64,000 nucleotides of DNA from Undaria pinnatifida (taxonomy: Eukaryota > Sar > Phaeophyceae > Laminariales > Alariaceae): NCBI GenBank assembly GCA_012845835.1, contig JABAKD010000010.1:4403288-4467287 (forward strand), given 5' to 3'. This document shows positions 1 through 11,730 of this stretch, in pieces; position 1 is the stretch's first letter, and each line of letters begins with the position of its first letter. Under the pieces are notes generated by a model. It did not search any database. It saw only the letters and a program-made list of their open reading frames with translations, and was not told the origin of the DNA. The position numbers were made by a program, and so were the translations under genes.

Positions 1-174
1 AGCGACGGTATGAAGCGGCTAAAAGCATTTAGTCTCTAAGACCACCGTAGGAGTGCATAGCGCGTTCACTCATTAATTTCGTGTTTGCACCTGCTGTCGA
101 TCGTACTACAGCATGACATGATTAATGTTTTATTTGCAACGGCCACTGTGTGCCTCCCGCATCCCCGTGCATCT

Positions 175-590
175 ACTTGCGTCGTCCTTCTTGTCTTGTT
201 TCTTGTTTCGTCGTTCTTGTTTGGGTCCTTATTTTCGTCGTTCTTGCCTGGTTGCTTGTTTCGTCCTTCTTGTTTGGTTTCTTGGTTCGCCGTTCTTGTG
301 TGGTTTCATGCTTCGCTGGTCTTGTGTGGTTTCTTGCTTCGCCGTTCTTGTGTGGTTTCTTGCTTCGCCGTTCTCGTGTGGTTTCTTGCCTGGTTACTTG
401 GTTCGCCGTTCTTGTCTGGTTTCTTAATTCGTCCTTCTTGTCTTCTTTCTTTTTTCTTCTTTCTTCCTTCTTGCCTTTGTTCTTGTCTCGTCCTTCTTTG
501 TTTGCTTTTTTGCTTTCGCCCATTCTTGCATGGTTGCTTACTTCGTCCTTCTTTGTCTGTTTTTTCGCTTTTCGTCCATCTTATCTGCTT
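175..590. repeat. Pyrimidine-rich minisatellite, about 26-bp unit
   Basis: A degenerate tandem array of a unit close to TTCGCCGTTCTTGTGTGG followed by TTTCTTGC. All three forward frames stay open through it and give Leu/Phe/Cys/Ser-rich peptides; this reflects the T-rich repeat, not a gene. Bases 600-1100 contain no feature I can support. Confidence 0.75.
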
Positions 591-1115
591 TTCTTGGCGT
601 GGGTGCTACACCCCGAAAAAGACGCCGCATACAAGTCGCGAACGTTTTGCAGGTGAGATAACTACTACTACTACCAGTATGTTGTACTGTTAGGTGCCAT
701 AGTGTCTTGTTGTTCAAACTCTGCGTGGTTGTATTCGTTTAAGCTTTTGTGCCTCTCCATACGGGTTGTATAGCATCAGTGCGCAGAATAATCATGGACT
801 GAAATTGCACTTGGTAAAATTGTCCTGTTCACTCTGGCGACATGTATCGTCACAGTCATACCTGGTATATCTTCAAAGAGTAAGACATCTGTAAGAAACG
901 TTTGACCGGAGTACCATTGCAGCTTGCAAAGATGAGTATCGACCGTTAAATTGATCCAACTCGCAACGGACGTACTTGGAACAATTTTACAACACTGTAA
1001 CTGAGGCAGGAATCATATACAGCATTGGTGTACCTTCTTTTAAGACCTGCCCGTGACAAGCCAGTTTAGGTGGTCTTACCTCTACGCATGTGGTGTTACC
1101 TGTTACAGCTGAGCC

Positions 1116-1201
1116 ATCCCTCTATAGTGCGGTACAGGTTGCACTTTTTGGGCCTTCTATCCCTCTATAGTGCGGTACGGGTTGCCCTTCTTGGGCCATG
1201 T
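1116..1201. repeat. 43-bp tandem duplication
   Basis: Two adjacent copies (from 1116 and from 1159) share the core ATCCCTCTATAGTGCGGTAC and a following TTGGGCC. No gene is apparent around it. Confidence 0.7.
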
Positions 1202-1502
1202 GGTGTTCCTGACGTTCTGATGATGTTGATAATGTTGCGGTTGACCTACTCAAGTGAAGAACTACCGGTTAGTCCGATACGGCTGTTTTACGATTATGTT
1301 TGTTTTAGCACCAGCACATAGAAAACGTTTGGTCTGACTGCACGAGCGAATGCCTTCGAAGTCGTGGTTTTGTTGGTCAGATGTTGCGCTCCTCATGGCG
1401 TTAGGAGCTCAGGGACGTCTGGTGTTGCACCCATGCCGCGGAATGACTCGGCGATCCAACACTAACCCCAAGTAGTTTTTTTTTGTGGTGGCAAGCTGAT
1501 TT

Positions 1503-1652
1503 ACCTGGTCTTATGTCCCGAAACCTGGTCTTATGTCCCGAAACCTGGTCTTATGTCCCGAAATCTGGTCTTGTGTCCCGAAACCTGGTCTTATGTCCCG
1601 AATAGTCTTAAACCGGATGGTCCTACAATACCTGGTCTTATGTCCCGAATAG
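1503..1652. repeat. 20-bp tandem array (ACCTGGTCTTATGTCCCGAA)
   Basis: Five near-identical 20-bp units run from 1503 to about 1602; a sixth lies near 1630 next to a repeated TAGTCTT(A/G)AACCGGATGG segment. The 67-residue frame across it is a repeat artefact. Confidence 0.8.
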
Positions 1653-2830
1653 TCTTGAACCGGATGGTCCTACAATGGGTAGACCACCTGTACTGTAATG
1701 CAGCTCCAATTATATGCGTTGCTGCGCCGTTCCCCAGTGCATTGCTAAATTACTGAGCTTTACGTCGGACGGTGGTACGAGCAGGCTCCCACTTTTAGCA
1801 AGAAATACAAGTATGTGCTACAGTATCGGCAGTCGGGTAAAAAAAATAAGATCCGGCTCTACGTAGGCTAACATCCTCATTCTGACCGAGCCAGAATTTC
1901 TCGTTTTGCTATTTCAATATTTATGCCGCCGAGAATACCAGCTTCCTGGTGGACGCGGTGTCCTGGGACCAGGCCACCCAAAAGAAGGGGGATGATTTCT
2001 CAAATCCTAGACCTCGCGTAGGCTACACACTTTTCTTATGTTTCTGTAATTGTTAGGCTAGATTTGTTAGAGTCTGTTTTCTTACGAGAGGGTCGATACT
2101 GTACAATACGTGTCTGGCTGTGGCAGGTGTCATATATAAGGCCCGAGTGGCAGCTTGGCGGACATCCCGTTTTGGATTGACAAGTTGATCAACGCAGCCT
2201 GTTATGTGCACGTAGTCTGGTCAGCTCGAACGATTCGCTGTGTGTGCGTAGGCTACGAGCAGTTAGATCGAACAAATAAAACGTGCAGTATGAAGTACGA
2301 TCGATTGATATGTATTATCTGCAAACGTTGCAGCGTTCGAGCGTGTGCAGCACCTGCAACAGTAGTGTTGCCTTTTGCGGTGCAAATGGGTGCTCGCGCC
2401 CGCTTGCACCATCGTCTTTGTTCACGCCGAATTCCACAGCGCGTGTCTGCTGCCGTAAATCGAAGCGATTCCGAGACGCCAACACTGCTGTCTGCGCTCA
2501 CTCTTGTTCACCATCCACACCCGTCATTCAAAATCCTTCACCTATCGAAAATACCTTAGCACTACTTGTTCGACGATATGATTGAGGGTCGTGGTGTACC
2601 ATATAAATGTAACTAACCCTAACCCTAACCCTGACACCAACCCAATAAACACATACCGTACTTCTTTAGAGCTAGTTCCTCTTGGTCTCGTAATGCGCTT
2701 CGACCAAAGTGTCGAATACGTCGTGAAGTGGACTGCTCCCATCTTGCATCACTCGTCATCTGTCACATATCATCCATCACTCATCCTCCATCTCACGTAT
2801 CGCACCGTTACGTTTTTGATGTTATCGCAG
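1653..2830. other. Stretch without a secure gene; short telomere-like tract
   Basis: A TATA-like TATATAAGG lies at about 2133-2141, followed by a 134-codon open frame (2155-2559, + strand) that lacks an ATG at its start and resembles no family I know; I do not call it a gene. A short interstitial CCCTAA tract is at 2612-2636. If the VMA21-like gene at 2831 is complete, its upstream exons should lie here or before the window, but I could not recognise them. Confidence 0.4.
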
Positions 2831-2954
2831 CGGCATGGCGGCGGTGCTGGCTGCCAACATGGTCATAGCGGCGTACGCCATCGTGGCCATCAAAGAAGAC
2901 GGGGGCGGGACAGGTGCAAGTCGACAAATCGTTGCGCCGTTGAAAACAGACTGA
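2831..2954 (+). CDS. VMA21: VMA21-like V-ATPase assembly factor, last exon
   Basis: VMA21 is a small two-helix membrane protein of the endoplasmic reticulum that helps assemble the V0 sector of the vacuolar H+-ATPase. The exon starts after TTATCGCAG (AG at 2829-2830), enters in phase 2 with one base, and reads 40 codons to TGA at 2952-2954. Its first 25 residues fit the second transmembrane helix and tail of the family: AAVxxANxVxxxYxIVAxKED. The tail after the helix is short and basic, without an obvious ER-retrieval signal. The first helix and N-terminus must be encoded upstream and were not found. The exon is preceded by a T-rich stretch usable as a polypyrimidine tract. Alternative: another small membrane protein with the same helix signature. 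Confidence 0.65.
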
Positions 2955-3744
2955 AAGGGCCGTTCCTAACGAACCAAAAAATGTCTCGAAAAATTCACGA
3001 CTTTTTCGTGAATCGTAGAAACGTAGCATTACGTCAATTTACAAATATCATGAATCGTGTATTTTGTTGGCCACGAGTCGTGATTTTTTGTTGCGAATCG
3101 TGATTATTTTCGTTCGTTAGGGATGACCCTAATAGGCGAGGCGGCTTTAGGGATATGACGCCCTGACGCCGCGGGGGAGTCTCGTGCTCACGCGTCTCAT
3201 TAGGAGATTGTGTCGCTCGTTAGCCGCGGAGTTTGGAATGCCGGGTGCGTGGTGTTGCAGGCTCAGTTCAGCCTGTGCCTTCGAGTACAGTGCTGTGTGC
3301 TCTAGACGGCGTTGTGCGTTGGCGAGCTATGTATAGAGCTATTATTATTTTGCGAAGATCTTGATATGTGGAACAGAGCGCAAGGCACCGACTGCCCTGT
3401 CTACGCTCGGCAGATTGCTTTTCGAAAGGCTGATGCCGACTCGCGATAAGCGTCCCAAGATAGTAGCCGTGGAGCATATTTTCTCGTGGTTGACCATGAA
3501 GCTAATGCTCTTTTTGCCTGCCCGTTACTTATATAGCATTTTACACAACACCTTACTTGTTGTGGGGCATTCGTTAGAGTCATCCGATTGCATTGCAGAG
3601 GTGGTCTCCCTACAGGTGTGGTGCCGGTAGGTGCCATCCAACGAAACCGGCAGTGTATCGGACACCGGCGCTGTCGGGCATGGTACTGATACTAGTGCTA
3701 CAGTAGTATGGCGGGTTCCAGTCGTGCTAAGCGATTTCATCGGC

Positions 3745-3935
3745 ACTTTAGCGGCAGTAGGCACTATTCAATCGGCACTATAACGGAATTAGGCACTATT
3801 ATAACGGCAATAGATACTATTCAATCGGCACTATACCGGACATAGGCACTATTCAACCGGCACTATAACGGCAATATGCACAATTCAATCGGCACTATAA
3901 CGGTAATAGGCACTATTCAACCGGCACGATAGGGT
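3745..3935. repeat. About 31-bp minisatellite (GGCACTATAACGG core)
   Basis: Six or so units of the form (A/T)CGGCACTATAACGG(A/C)AATAGGCACTATTCAA. The same core recurs at about 8040-8185 (mostly reverse complement) and 56430-56600. Bases 2955-3744 contain no gene I can support; 2980-3115 is rich in short TCGTGAATCG-type repeats. Confidence 0.75.
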
Positions 3936-6900
3936 GTGCCGCGCCATTCGTTTAATGGCGACGATAATCGCCCCTTGTTCCCGGGACGATGATCGCCCCG
4001 CGCCCCCAGCAATAGGTAAACACCCCGAGAGGTGGCAGAGTTTGCGGTTGGTTTTTCCCTCTGCAGTGTAGGTGTGTCCAGTCTCGTGTCCAGGGGTTGA
4101 CCCGGGTTTGGATCGCAAACTTCTAGGTCGAAGTCGAGCTCAAGCTGCGCGAAAAAGTCCTGCTCGCGGCTGTCGAGGCGCGACGTGGGGGGCGGGGGGG
4201 GGGGGGGGGGGCGTAGTCGTTTGTGGCTTGCCTTAAGTCTTTTGACAGTTGACACCGCATCCGTTTCGAGACGGGCGTAGAGCGGGGGGGGGGGGGGGGG
4301 GGGGGGGGTGACTGCTGTTTGACGTACGATGTATACGCCTTTGTCATTGCGGTTGTGTTTACTCGACGATCAACCGACGGGTTCAATAGACAGCAGTCAG
4401 CGGTAACCTTGGTGGCAAAAGATGTTTTGTGGGGTGTCCACACGGTCGAAGTTTGTGTTCCAGCCTGTATGTAGGCTTTACACCTTTCAGAAAATTAGGG
4501 TGATGCCATCCACGGCAAAACAGTCCCATGTTGACAGATAATAAATTATGTCACCTTGCATGACCTCGCGTTTCACACGGAGAGTTCCCACCAACTACAA
4601 CGAATCATTAGATCATGTAGACCAATCAGAATCCTTTTTAAAAAGTAGACTAAACAGAAACGTTCGAAAAGGTAGACCAATCAGAATCCTTTTAAAAAGT
4701 AGTCCAATGAGAACGCTGCGGGCGCGAAATCCCTTCCTCTCTAGGTCGTGTCTTCGCCTTCTTGAGAACTGCAAGGATTGTAATGCCACACTACTTCAGA
4801 TTAATTTGTTCCCATAAACGAAGGTGCTGGTCTCTATCTCGCGCGAAAAAAAAACACCAGGGGTCATGGCGATAATAGGGTTGCTTTGAGTCTTGTATTG
4901 GCAGCTGGTTAGTGGTCGATTTTTGCTCGCGCCCGCCTACGAGTAGAGCATGGCTGAAAAGGAGCGCGGTTTGGGACGCATTGCAACGGTAGCGGGTGGG
5001 CCTGAATTTCGTTGGGCTCCCCTGTTGATCATGAGCTGATTTGCCTCAACCAAAAGTTGTCTTTGAGAAACATGTATGCTCGGCTCGATGAGCAATCCCA
5101 ATGGCCTATTGACAGGCATAACACGTACTGTACGTTAAATATACGAATAAACAAGTCAACATGCTACGGTTAATAAACAAGACACATGCTACGGTCAGAG
5201 AGGTGCATATTTTTTTTTCGTGATTTTTCGACGCGTGCGACCAACCGTTGTTGTTTTTTCTGAGATTCCTCGATTTGGGAGCTTAAGACATCTGCCCAAA
5301 AACCGATTTGGACTATAGAATAAAACTGCGACGGGATGATGAAAAATCCTATGGCCTCGCGGTACGCGACGAGAATCATAATGCAAAAAAAAAGTGGCTT
5401 TTTTTTTCTGACGATTTTGGGTTAAGAAGCCGCCCGTCACTCAGACAACATTTCAGCCAAAAAGAGGTATACCATATACCTCGATCGTGGTGGCATGCGT
5501 CGTTCCTAACCTCTATTGACGAGCTCTATTCACCACCCAAAAACTGGTTTGGAGAAAAACGAACAGTGCAACCCGATGAACTATCCCCAAGAAAAAATAC
5601 TTCGAAAATGTGTTGTATTTCCGACGATATTGGGTTAAGAAGGGTTAAGGAGCACCGTCATTCAAAAATGAGTTTAAGCCGAGACGTGCTATCTATGCGT
5701 CTATCGCAGCTCTCGCGTAATAATTGCCAAGCTATAAAGTCGTCTGTGCTGGTCGGTAGGTGTTACGTTTGGGGTACTTGCCCACGGGTGGATACTTTTT
5801 TTTTGTTTGATGGTATTCAATAGCCTCCCCCCCCCTTTTTCTACTCGCGACACCCCCAAGGTTTTACGCCAACCATGTCAATCCCGAAGGAGAAGCCTGT
5901 CGAACAACAATGTGGTTTAACACCATGTATGTCCCGTATCGAGTGCCTGGTACCTGTAAAGCATAATCTTGATAGCTATTCGGTTGGGGAACCTCGTTAG
6001 CCAGACATTTTTAGGCAAAATGGCAAAAAGATGCCACTCCTTGTTCGTAGCACGCTTGTTGGGTGTGATCTTTGTTGGCGGCTTGTCAGTGGTTATTGTA
6101 GCGGTCGGGTTACAGTAGAAGCGCCACACCTGCCTAGCCGGCGTTTGTATGTCATCAGCAATACTGTCCGCGAGCCGCAGATGGCGACCAAGGCGCGCCG
6201 GAATGCGGGGAACATGGCGGGATCGTACAGGCAGTCCGACGCCAGGACTAGGTCGAAAGGGTCGTCGAGCGATGCCAGCTTCCTCGCCTCCGCTTCTGTG
6301 CTGTTGCCCCTGGATTTACATGTACACCGGACACAAAATACGCCGCCGTTCATGCGGGGCAGGGGGGGGGGGGGAATCGCCGCTCGATTTGTTTGTTTGG
6401 GGTATTTTTTGCCGTGCCATGCTCAGGTGCATGATACCAGGCACTAACTGTGCAGCCCCAAATTATACCTGGCGTATCTCTGAATCCTACTGCAAGATCC
6501 TTTGCTCAGTCCAATGATTTTTGGGGTATCTGCTTCCTGATATCAAACGCCATGGTGTGTTTTTTGTATGTCTAGACTACTACTTGAAAACGAGCTGGGT
6601 TACAGCAATGAGCACAGGCGAGATACACGAACACATTATTATGAATCCAGACGAACTAGACACAAATTCCCCAGTTTTTTATTTGGGTGCTATTTGGCGG
6701 AAAGTCGAAAATGTCCGTCTGAAACCCTCAAACCTTACCGTGGAATGATGCTCAGTATTCCGGTATTTGGTGGGATTTGCCCTCTCTGACTGACTGCGCA
6801 TACAGTACATCTACTGCAGGAAACCTTTTGTCATAAATAACAGGAATTCTGGCCCAAGCTGGATTGCTTATTTTGAGAAAAACTGCGCGTGTTACATTAA

Positions 6901-8631
6901 CTTCAGTATAACGGCTCCCGAGCTTCGTATTTTCCGGGAAATCTCGGCCTGGCCTTCTTATCTGGCTTGTTTTGTTTGCAGGTGTCGTATGCTGCCCGTG
7001 CGCGTAATCCCCGTCCATTCCCGCCCTTACCAACTACTGAGATGTCCTTATCTGTGAAGGTATTATTGTGGTACGGTCCTACAGGAACTGGCTACTGCTC
7101 GTACCTAAGAAGGGCTTCGTGTGGCTCTTCATTGGTTACTCTCACGAGGATTGCTTGGATGTTTAATCTCTTCTTGTAGTTGTTGCTTGCTGCCCGCCTG
7201 ATGCCTTCTGATAAAGGGGCGGGGCCTTTCATTCACGCAGGCGATACATATAACGCCTTCCAGGTAAAAAGAGGACACTTGCCACAAAATCAGAACGCCG
7301 CAACGGGAGGGAGGCAGGGGATACCACAACAATTTCCAACGGAATGTCCTTTCACCGAGTGAAGGTCTAGTCTATACCAACTGAATGTTATTCGCCAACT
7401 GAATGTCCTTACCAACGTATACGTACGATCGTAGTCCTTACTATTAATACTTGAATGTCCTTACCAGCTGAACGGAGTGAAGGTTACGTGGGAGCCCGAA
7501 AACCCCTCATTGCGTTCCACGTTTGATTGTACCAGAGGTCCTAGGGCAGCGTGGTCTGTTAAAGTCACTTTCCGGGCGCCGCACTGTGCGGCGGCAAGGC
7601 CTGCGATGCCCGTGCCCGTCCCCAAGTCCAGGACTCTCTTTCCCGCGACGAGATGGCGATGCTGACCGAGGAACTCTGCAAGGTCCTCACCCTGTGCATT
7701 GTGCGTGCGTGACACGCGAAACAGCTTTTTTTAGACAAACAATCGGCCGACATTACAGCAGTAGTGCGACGAGTGTTCGCGTGTGGTATGTGCGCATATC
7801 GCGGAGTTTGGAAAGGAGGTCAAAATGCACCACGCAATCGACATTTATTTGCGTACGTATCACCGGATCAATCAAACGCATGACGTGTGGCTTTATTGTG
7901 TACTCGTAGCTCTAGCTCGGCCACAAATCAGCGAACAGCAGCAGTAAGTTGCAGGGATACTACGAAAACAGCAGTGAGTTATAATAATAATATTGGTTCG
8001 TACGGTTTTGGAGTCAACGACAGTTGAAGTCCCCCATGATTAGTGCCGGCTGAGTAGTGCATGTTGCCCGCTATAGTACCCGTGAAATTGCTTGGAACTA
8101 AAGTGGGAACAACCAGTACGAGTCGTGGCAATATGAACAGTAGTGCCGGTTGCCGATATAGTGCCGACATGTCCGGCTGGCACGTACCGGCACTAGGGGG
8201 ACCTCTACTGACTGCACACTCACACAGTCCCACACCACAGCACCTAGCCCGAGCTTGCCAAGATCCTGCTGGAGCGTAAGCGTTGCGTGTGAATCCTCCT
8301 CGTTATTCCATGGGCCTTTCCGCGGCGCTTCCAGCTTGTACCTGAGAGTCGTCGTATCCTTGGATGCCCTTAGGAAGTCCAAGCCTAGCGTCGGTGCTCC
8401 TTTCACTTTGTGTTTGAATATCTCTCGCCAAGAACAATCGTGCAGCCCGATGGATTCGGCGTCACACATCGGTCGGTCATCGTCAATCACCTCGAGCTGC
8501 GCTTGCGTCGCTGATAGCAACGAGCCAGCCGCGTGGTTGCTAACACGAGCATTGTCGGGTGCCCGCCCTGGACCAGTCGACATCATGGTTGTGTGTGGTG
8601 TGTGTTTTTTCTTTCTTCGTGGCTGTGTCAA
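3917..8631 (-). CDS. METTL21-like (Methyltransf_16) protein methyltransferase, four exons
   Basis: Proteins of this family are class I SAM-dependent enzymes that methylate lysines of chaperones, elongation factors and similar proteins. Exons on the minus strand: 8631-8224, 7691-7465, 6309-6130 and 4169 to at most 3917. Exon 1 (ATG at 8631 or 8586) ends GAVVWDC before GTGAGT; exon 2 starts after CACAG and carries motif I VLDLGTGTGIAGLAAAQCGA and the post-I acidic loop VTLTDH. Exon 2 ends in phase 2 before GTAAGG; with exon 3 it rebuilds the Trp-Gly of FSWG, then FDLVLASDCLYDP and LLMTYKRR. Exon 3 ends in phase 2 before GTGTGG and joins exon 4 to give SREQDFFAQLELDFDLEV, the expected C-terminal strand region. 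All three junctions keep frame. The end is uncertain: the open frame reaches a stop at 3917 inside a minisatellite. The acidic-basic N-terminal extension (about 110 residues) is unrecognised. Substrate unknown. Confidence 0.85.
4194..4308. repeat. Two long G runs (poly-C on minus strand)
   Basis: Eighteen G at 4194-4211 and twenty-five G at 4284-4308. On the minus strand these are C tracts lying just upstream of the last METTL21-like exon, whose acceptor AG is at 4171-4170, so the nearer one is placed like a polypyrimidine tract. Confidence 0.8.
5190..5823. repeat. Intron 3 stretch with diverged internal repeats
   Basis: Lies inside the third METTL21-like intron (4170-6129). Two segments (about 5386-5480 and 5592-5670) share a TTTCYGACGAT(A/T)TTGGGTTAAGAAG core, and a third copy is at 20518-20615, where CAGCCAAAAA and GGTATACCATA also match. 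The 171-codon + strand frame here (5308-5823) is made of these repeats, with SDD(F/I)GLR and FSQKEVYH strings; I cannot assign it to a family and treat it as a dispersed element remnant. The rest of the intron shows nothing clear. Confidence 0.4.
8040..8185. repeat. Dispersed GGCACTATA-type repeat in METTL21-like intron 1
   Basis: TAGTGCCGG, TATAGTGCCGAC and related strings repeat here, mainly as the reverse complement of the 3.75-3.93 kb minisatellite. It lies in the first intron (7692-8223). Confidence 0.5.
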
Positions 8632-9547
8632 TCTGCCAAAGCCTATTTACACCGGCCACAGTGAGTTCGACGCACATAAATGCGGAGGAACAGTAGTAGG
8701 ACGTGCGGAGGCACTCTACGACGTACTCGTACTCGTGCGCAGTGCGTTTCAGACGTACGTGTCGGTGTGTTCCTCCATGGATCTTCTTGCCCACGGTCCC
8801 CACAACACACGGCGGTGCGGGATATTTTTCCCCCGTTCGTTTTTTATTTTATCCCAACTTTGAAAAAAGCCTCTTTCTTGGGGGGAGAGTTTAAAACCAA
8901 ATATAATACCGTCGACGAGGGGCGGGGGTGTGAACATCACAAGGTGGGAAAGAAGATGTGAACCTAGCCGGACCTTGTCTGGTGCGCTGTTCTGATGCCC
9001 TCAGCATGGTAGCATGGTGCGCTTATCCCAGTCGCTTATCCATAAGAATTATGAATCGTACATACGTATAATGAATGAACCGTTGGAGACGTCACCCAGG
9101 ATCCAAGAACCCCGATTTCTATAAAATGCTGGGGGGCGGGTACCCATTTTTATATTTTTATTACCGACCGCCCGACGATCGACGACAGCAACAACAACAG
9201 CAGTTTCACGTTTTCTGGTCAAAAGCGACAAATATCATTAGACCATAGATCTTCGATTTCGGCAACACGCACACACGACATTCGTCGTACGGTACCTCGC
9301 ACGCCATCGTCCTCGAGTAGCTTCGTCTACAGCCTCGAGGTCGTTTACACGGACCAGCCCGGCAGAGCCTCGTTCAGAGCTAGTCGCCGCAGTAGTTCGC
9401 TGCGATCGAGTTTCTTCGGTCATCGGTGCCGCGCCGGAAACGGCCGTTCGTACCAGCTCGTTTGAAGGCATTCCGTATTCACGACCAGGTACTGGTGTAC
9501 GCGGGTACAAGGTCATCATCGACTGTGGTGTACTGCAGTGATACAGC

Positions 9548-11730
9548 ATGCCTTCAGCCTGGTGGACAAAGGGTATGAGCAGAGATGAGGCGGAGTTCGA
9601 GCAGTACTACTGCAACACCTCCGAGGAAGTGGACTCTGTGAGTCCCTGTGCCAGACTCGTATCATACAACAGCAGCAGCAGCTGCAGAGCAGGCTAGATC
9701 CAATGCCTGTTCCCGACTTGTTGTGCTTACTTTTGTCAACTGTTACAGCAGTGGTAGTACATGTACGCTGTACCTGATAGGCACTATTGTATCATAGTGT
9801 CGAACAACAGCAACAGCAACAACAGCTGCTTTAGCGGCAGGCTACTTCCAATGCGTATTCCCGACTTGTGTTTGCCTTTGCCAACAACAGCAGCAAGCAG
9901 CAGTAGATCCTGGTGTCGACTAATCATATTTACTCGTGGTCGCATCGCAAATAGATATCGCTCAGATTACCCGTCGACTCTCCCCAATACTTCGTTTTTT
10001 TTTGGTCCGCGCTCGAGTACGATACGAATGTATATTAGATCTAGATTATAATTAAAATTCGGTTGGTATTACTGTATGGGGGCCTCCGCATTTCTCTGCC
10101 GTTATAATCTAGTCTACAGAAGTAAGTCAGAATTCCTCGAACTCAGACTGCTGGTTATAGTATTAATAGCACTACCGACTGGACCACTCAGTCACGGTGA
10201 CCATGACCTATTCATGGCGTGATTCATGTTAGTGGATAGTGCTCTAAAAGGGCCGTCATCGGGGACCTTTTTTCGTCTTAGTCTAAATATCCTAAACTTC
10301 CTAAATTTCCATATTTTGTGAAAAGAGTCCTAAAATACGGAGACGTTCTTTCATAATTTTGTGAAATTCTTCAGCCTCCAAAAATTTGAAAAAAGTTGAC
10401 AATCACAAATTAGGAAATCCTGTCGTCGATTTCCATATTTTGAAGGCAGTGCTCCGACAAATGCCGTGGCTCAACGCTGGGACCATCGGGTAGCTTTAAC
10501 GTTGACCAGGGTGGTCCAACATTATGGCCGATGGAAGGAAGCGGCCTGGGCCTCCGGAGGCCTCATCCTCGAGTCGGACGAAACAACGATTGATTCAGCC
10601 TTCCCAATTATCCTGACACGAGGCGCAGAAACATGAAGAAGGCTATCGCTGGTGTCCTCGTCGTGCTCGGCATGTTCCTGACACCAAGAGCTACACCCTA
10701 TGCTCCCAAGACACGGGCGCCTATCTACGAGTCGCACCGTATGACATGGCCAGAGTTCAGAGAACATCTACATCCGCGCAAGGCTTTGGTGTGGGTGGTA
10801 GCGGTTTTGCTTTATGGCTCGGCTTTCAACAACAAGGAAAAAAAGGACAAACAAGCCCGCGCTCGATGATAATGCAGACGTTTTTTCATGGAAATCGTGG
10901 AAAAAAAGAGAAAATTCAGGAAATTCGCATCTCGGATAAGAACGGTCCTAAATAACCAACAAAAGTGATACTTTGGGAGTTCGCCGAATCTCTCCAGCGC
11001 TTCTCTTAGCACTGATCTCCGGAGACCTCCCCTCACCACGGACACGTAAAGTATCTGGTATGGTAGGAGATCATAATCCTTAGAGCCTTTTCCAACCTAC
11101 TGTGTAGAAAACATTGTGATCATGCTGGGACATGAACCCACGCACACCATGGTCATAATAACCGGACGATCTACTGTACCAAACACGCGCATCTTTTTTT
11201 TTCTGTCGTGGGCCCAGGGAGACGAGCTTGGGCAAGGGCCATCGAAAAAGCCGAGGAGAGAGAGGCCGATCGGATGTTCATCGTTTGAACTTGAGCGATA
11301 CAACCGCGAACATCATTCTGTTTGCAGGCTCAAGCCCGGCGTATACCCCGCTGAATGGGTCACTCGGCAACGGGAATTCCGAGAGCAATACCCTTCGCTG
11401 TTTGGGGGAAAACGCAAGCGGGAAGTAGTCCCTGACGAGATCACTGTGGACGTTACCGGCACGCGGGCGTTCGACCTCATCGACAACCACTGCATCCGCG
11501 TTGACGAGCCTGACGTGTTGGCAACCACAGCAGGCGGGACGGAGAAGCTGCCTGAAACGCCGACACTGATTCCGGTCGTGCCAGCTGACGCACCCGTGGG
11601 GGATGGCGTGGGGGCGGGGGATGGCGCGGAGTCGAAGGATGGCGGGGGGGTGGGGATGGAGGCCGGGGAGGATGACGAGAGCTGCAATGGTTGGGCCAGC
11701 GACGAGGACTACTACGACGATGAACTGTGA
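9548..11730 (+). CDS. Unrecognised family protein, copy 1 (exons 9548-9637, 11218-11730)
   Basis: I do not recognise this protein. Exon 1 (30 codons, ATG at 9548 after GATACAGC) ends GAAGTGGACTCT before GTGAGT; the other family copies start and stop exon 1 at the same place. Exon 2 starts after GGGCCCAG in phase 0 with Gly-Asp and a GPSKKPRR box resembling a nuclear localisation signal, and reads 170 codons to TGA. The middle holds KRKREVVPDEI and KLPETPTLIPVVPADAP, the latter shared with the 46 kb copy (KRLPETPP). The tail is Gly-rich, then acidic, ending DDEL. Copy 1 lacks the 18-residue repeats of the 50 kb copy. The intron (1580 bases) is enlarged by an insertion; the other copies have 209 and about 391 bases. 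Conservation of exon borders argues for a real gene, but expression and function are unknown. Confidence 0.55.
10035..11170. mobile_element. Insertion inside intron 1 of family copy 1
   Basis: The intron matches the 50 kb copy up to about 10030 (TCGCATCGCAAATAGATATCGC block) and again from about 11180, so roughly 1.1 kb between is extra. It holds a short + strand frame (10633-10869) starting MKKAIAGVLVVLGMFLTPR, which I cannot identify, and near its right end a reverse-strand GTGGGTTCATGTCCC resembling a tRNA B box (11140-11155). No terminal repeats or target duplication could be fixed by eye. Confidence 0.4.

Noticed and set aside
85-693. 202-codon Leu/Phe/Cys-rich frame
   Set aside because: It is created by the T-rich 26-bp minisatellite; all forward frames are open together.
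2155-2559. 134-codon + frame downstream of a TATA-like box
   Set aside because: No ATG at the start, no motif, Cys/Arg-rich composition and open antisense frame; not supportable as a gene.
5917-6129. Next METTL21-like exon reading EWHLFAIL
   Set aside because: Phase does not match the preceding exon; the exon at 4169 fits both phase and family sequence.
8255-8863. 202-codon + strand frame
   Set aside because: Antisense of METTL21-like exon 1, whose family motifs and donor are on the minus strand.
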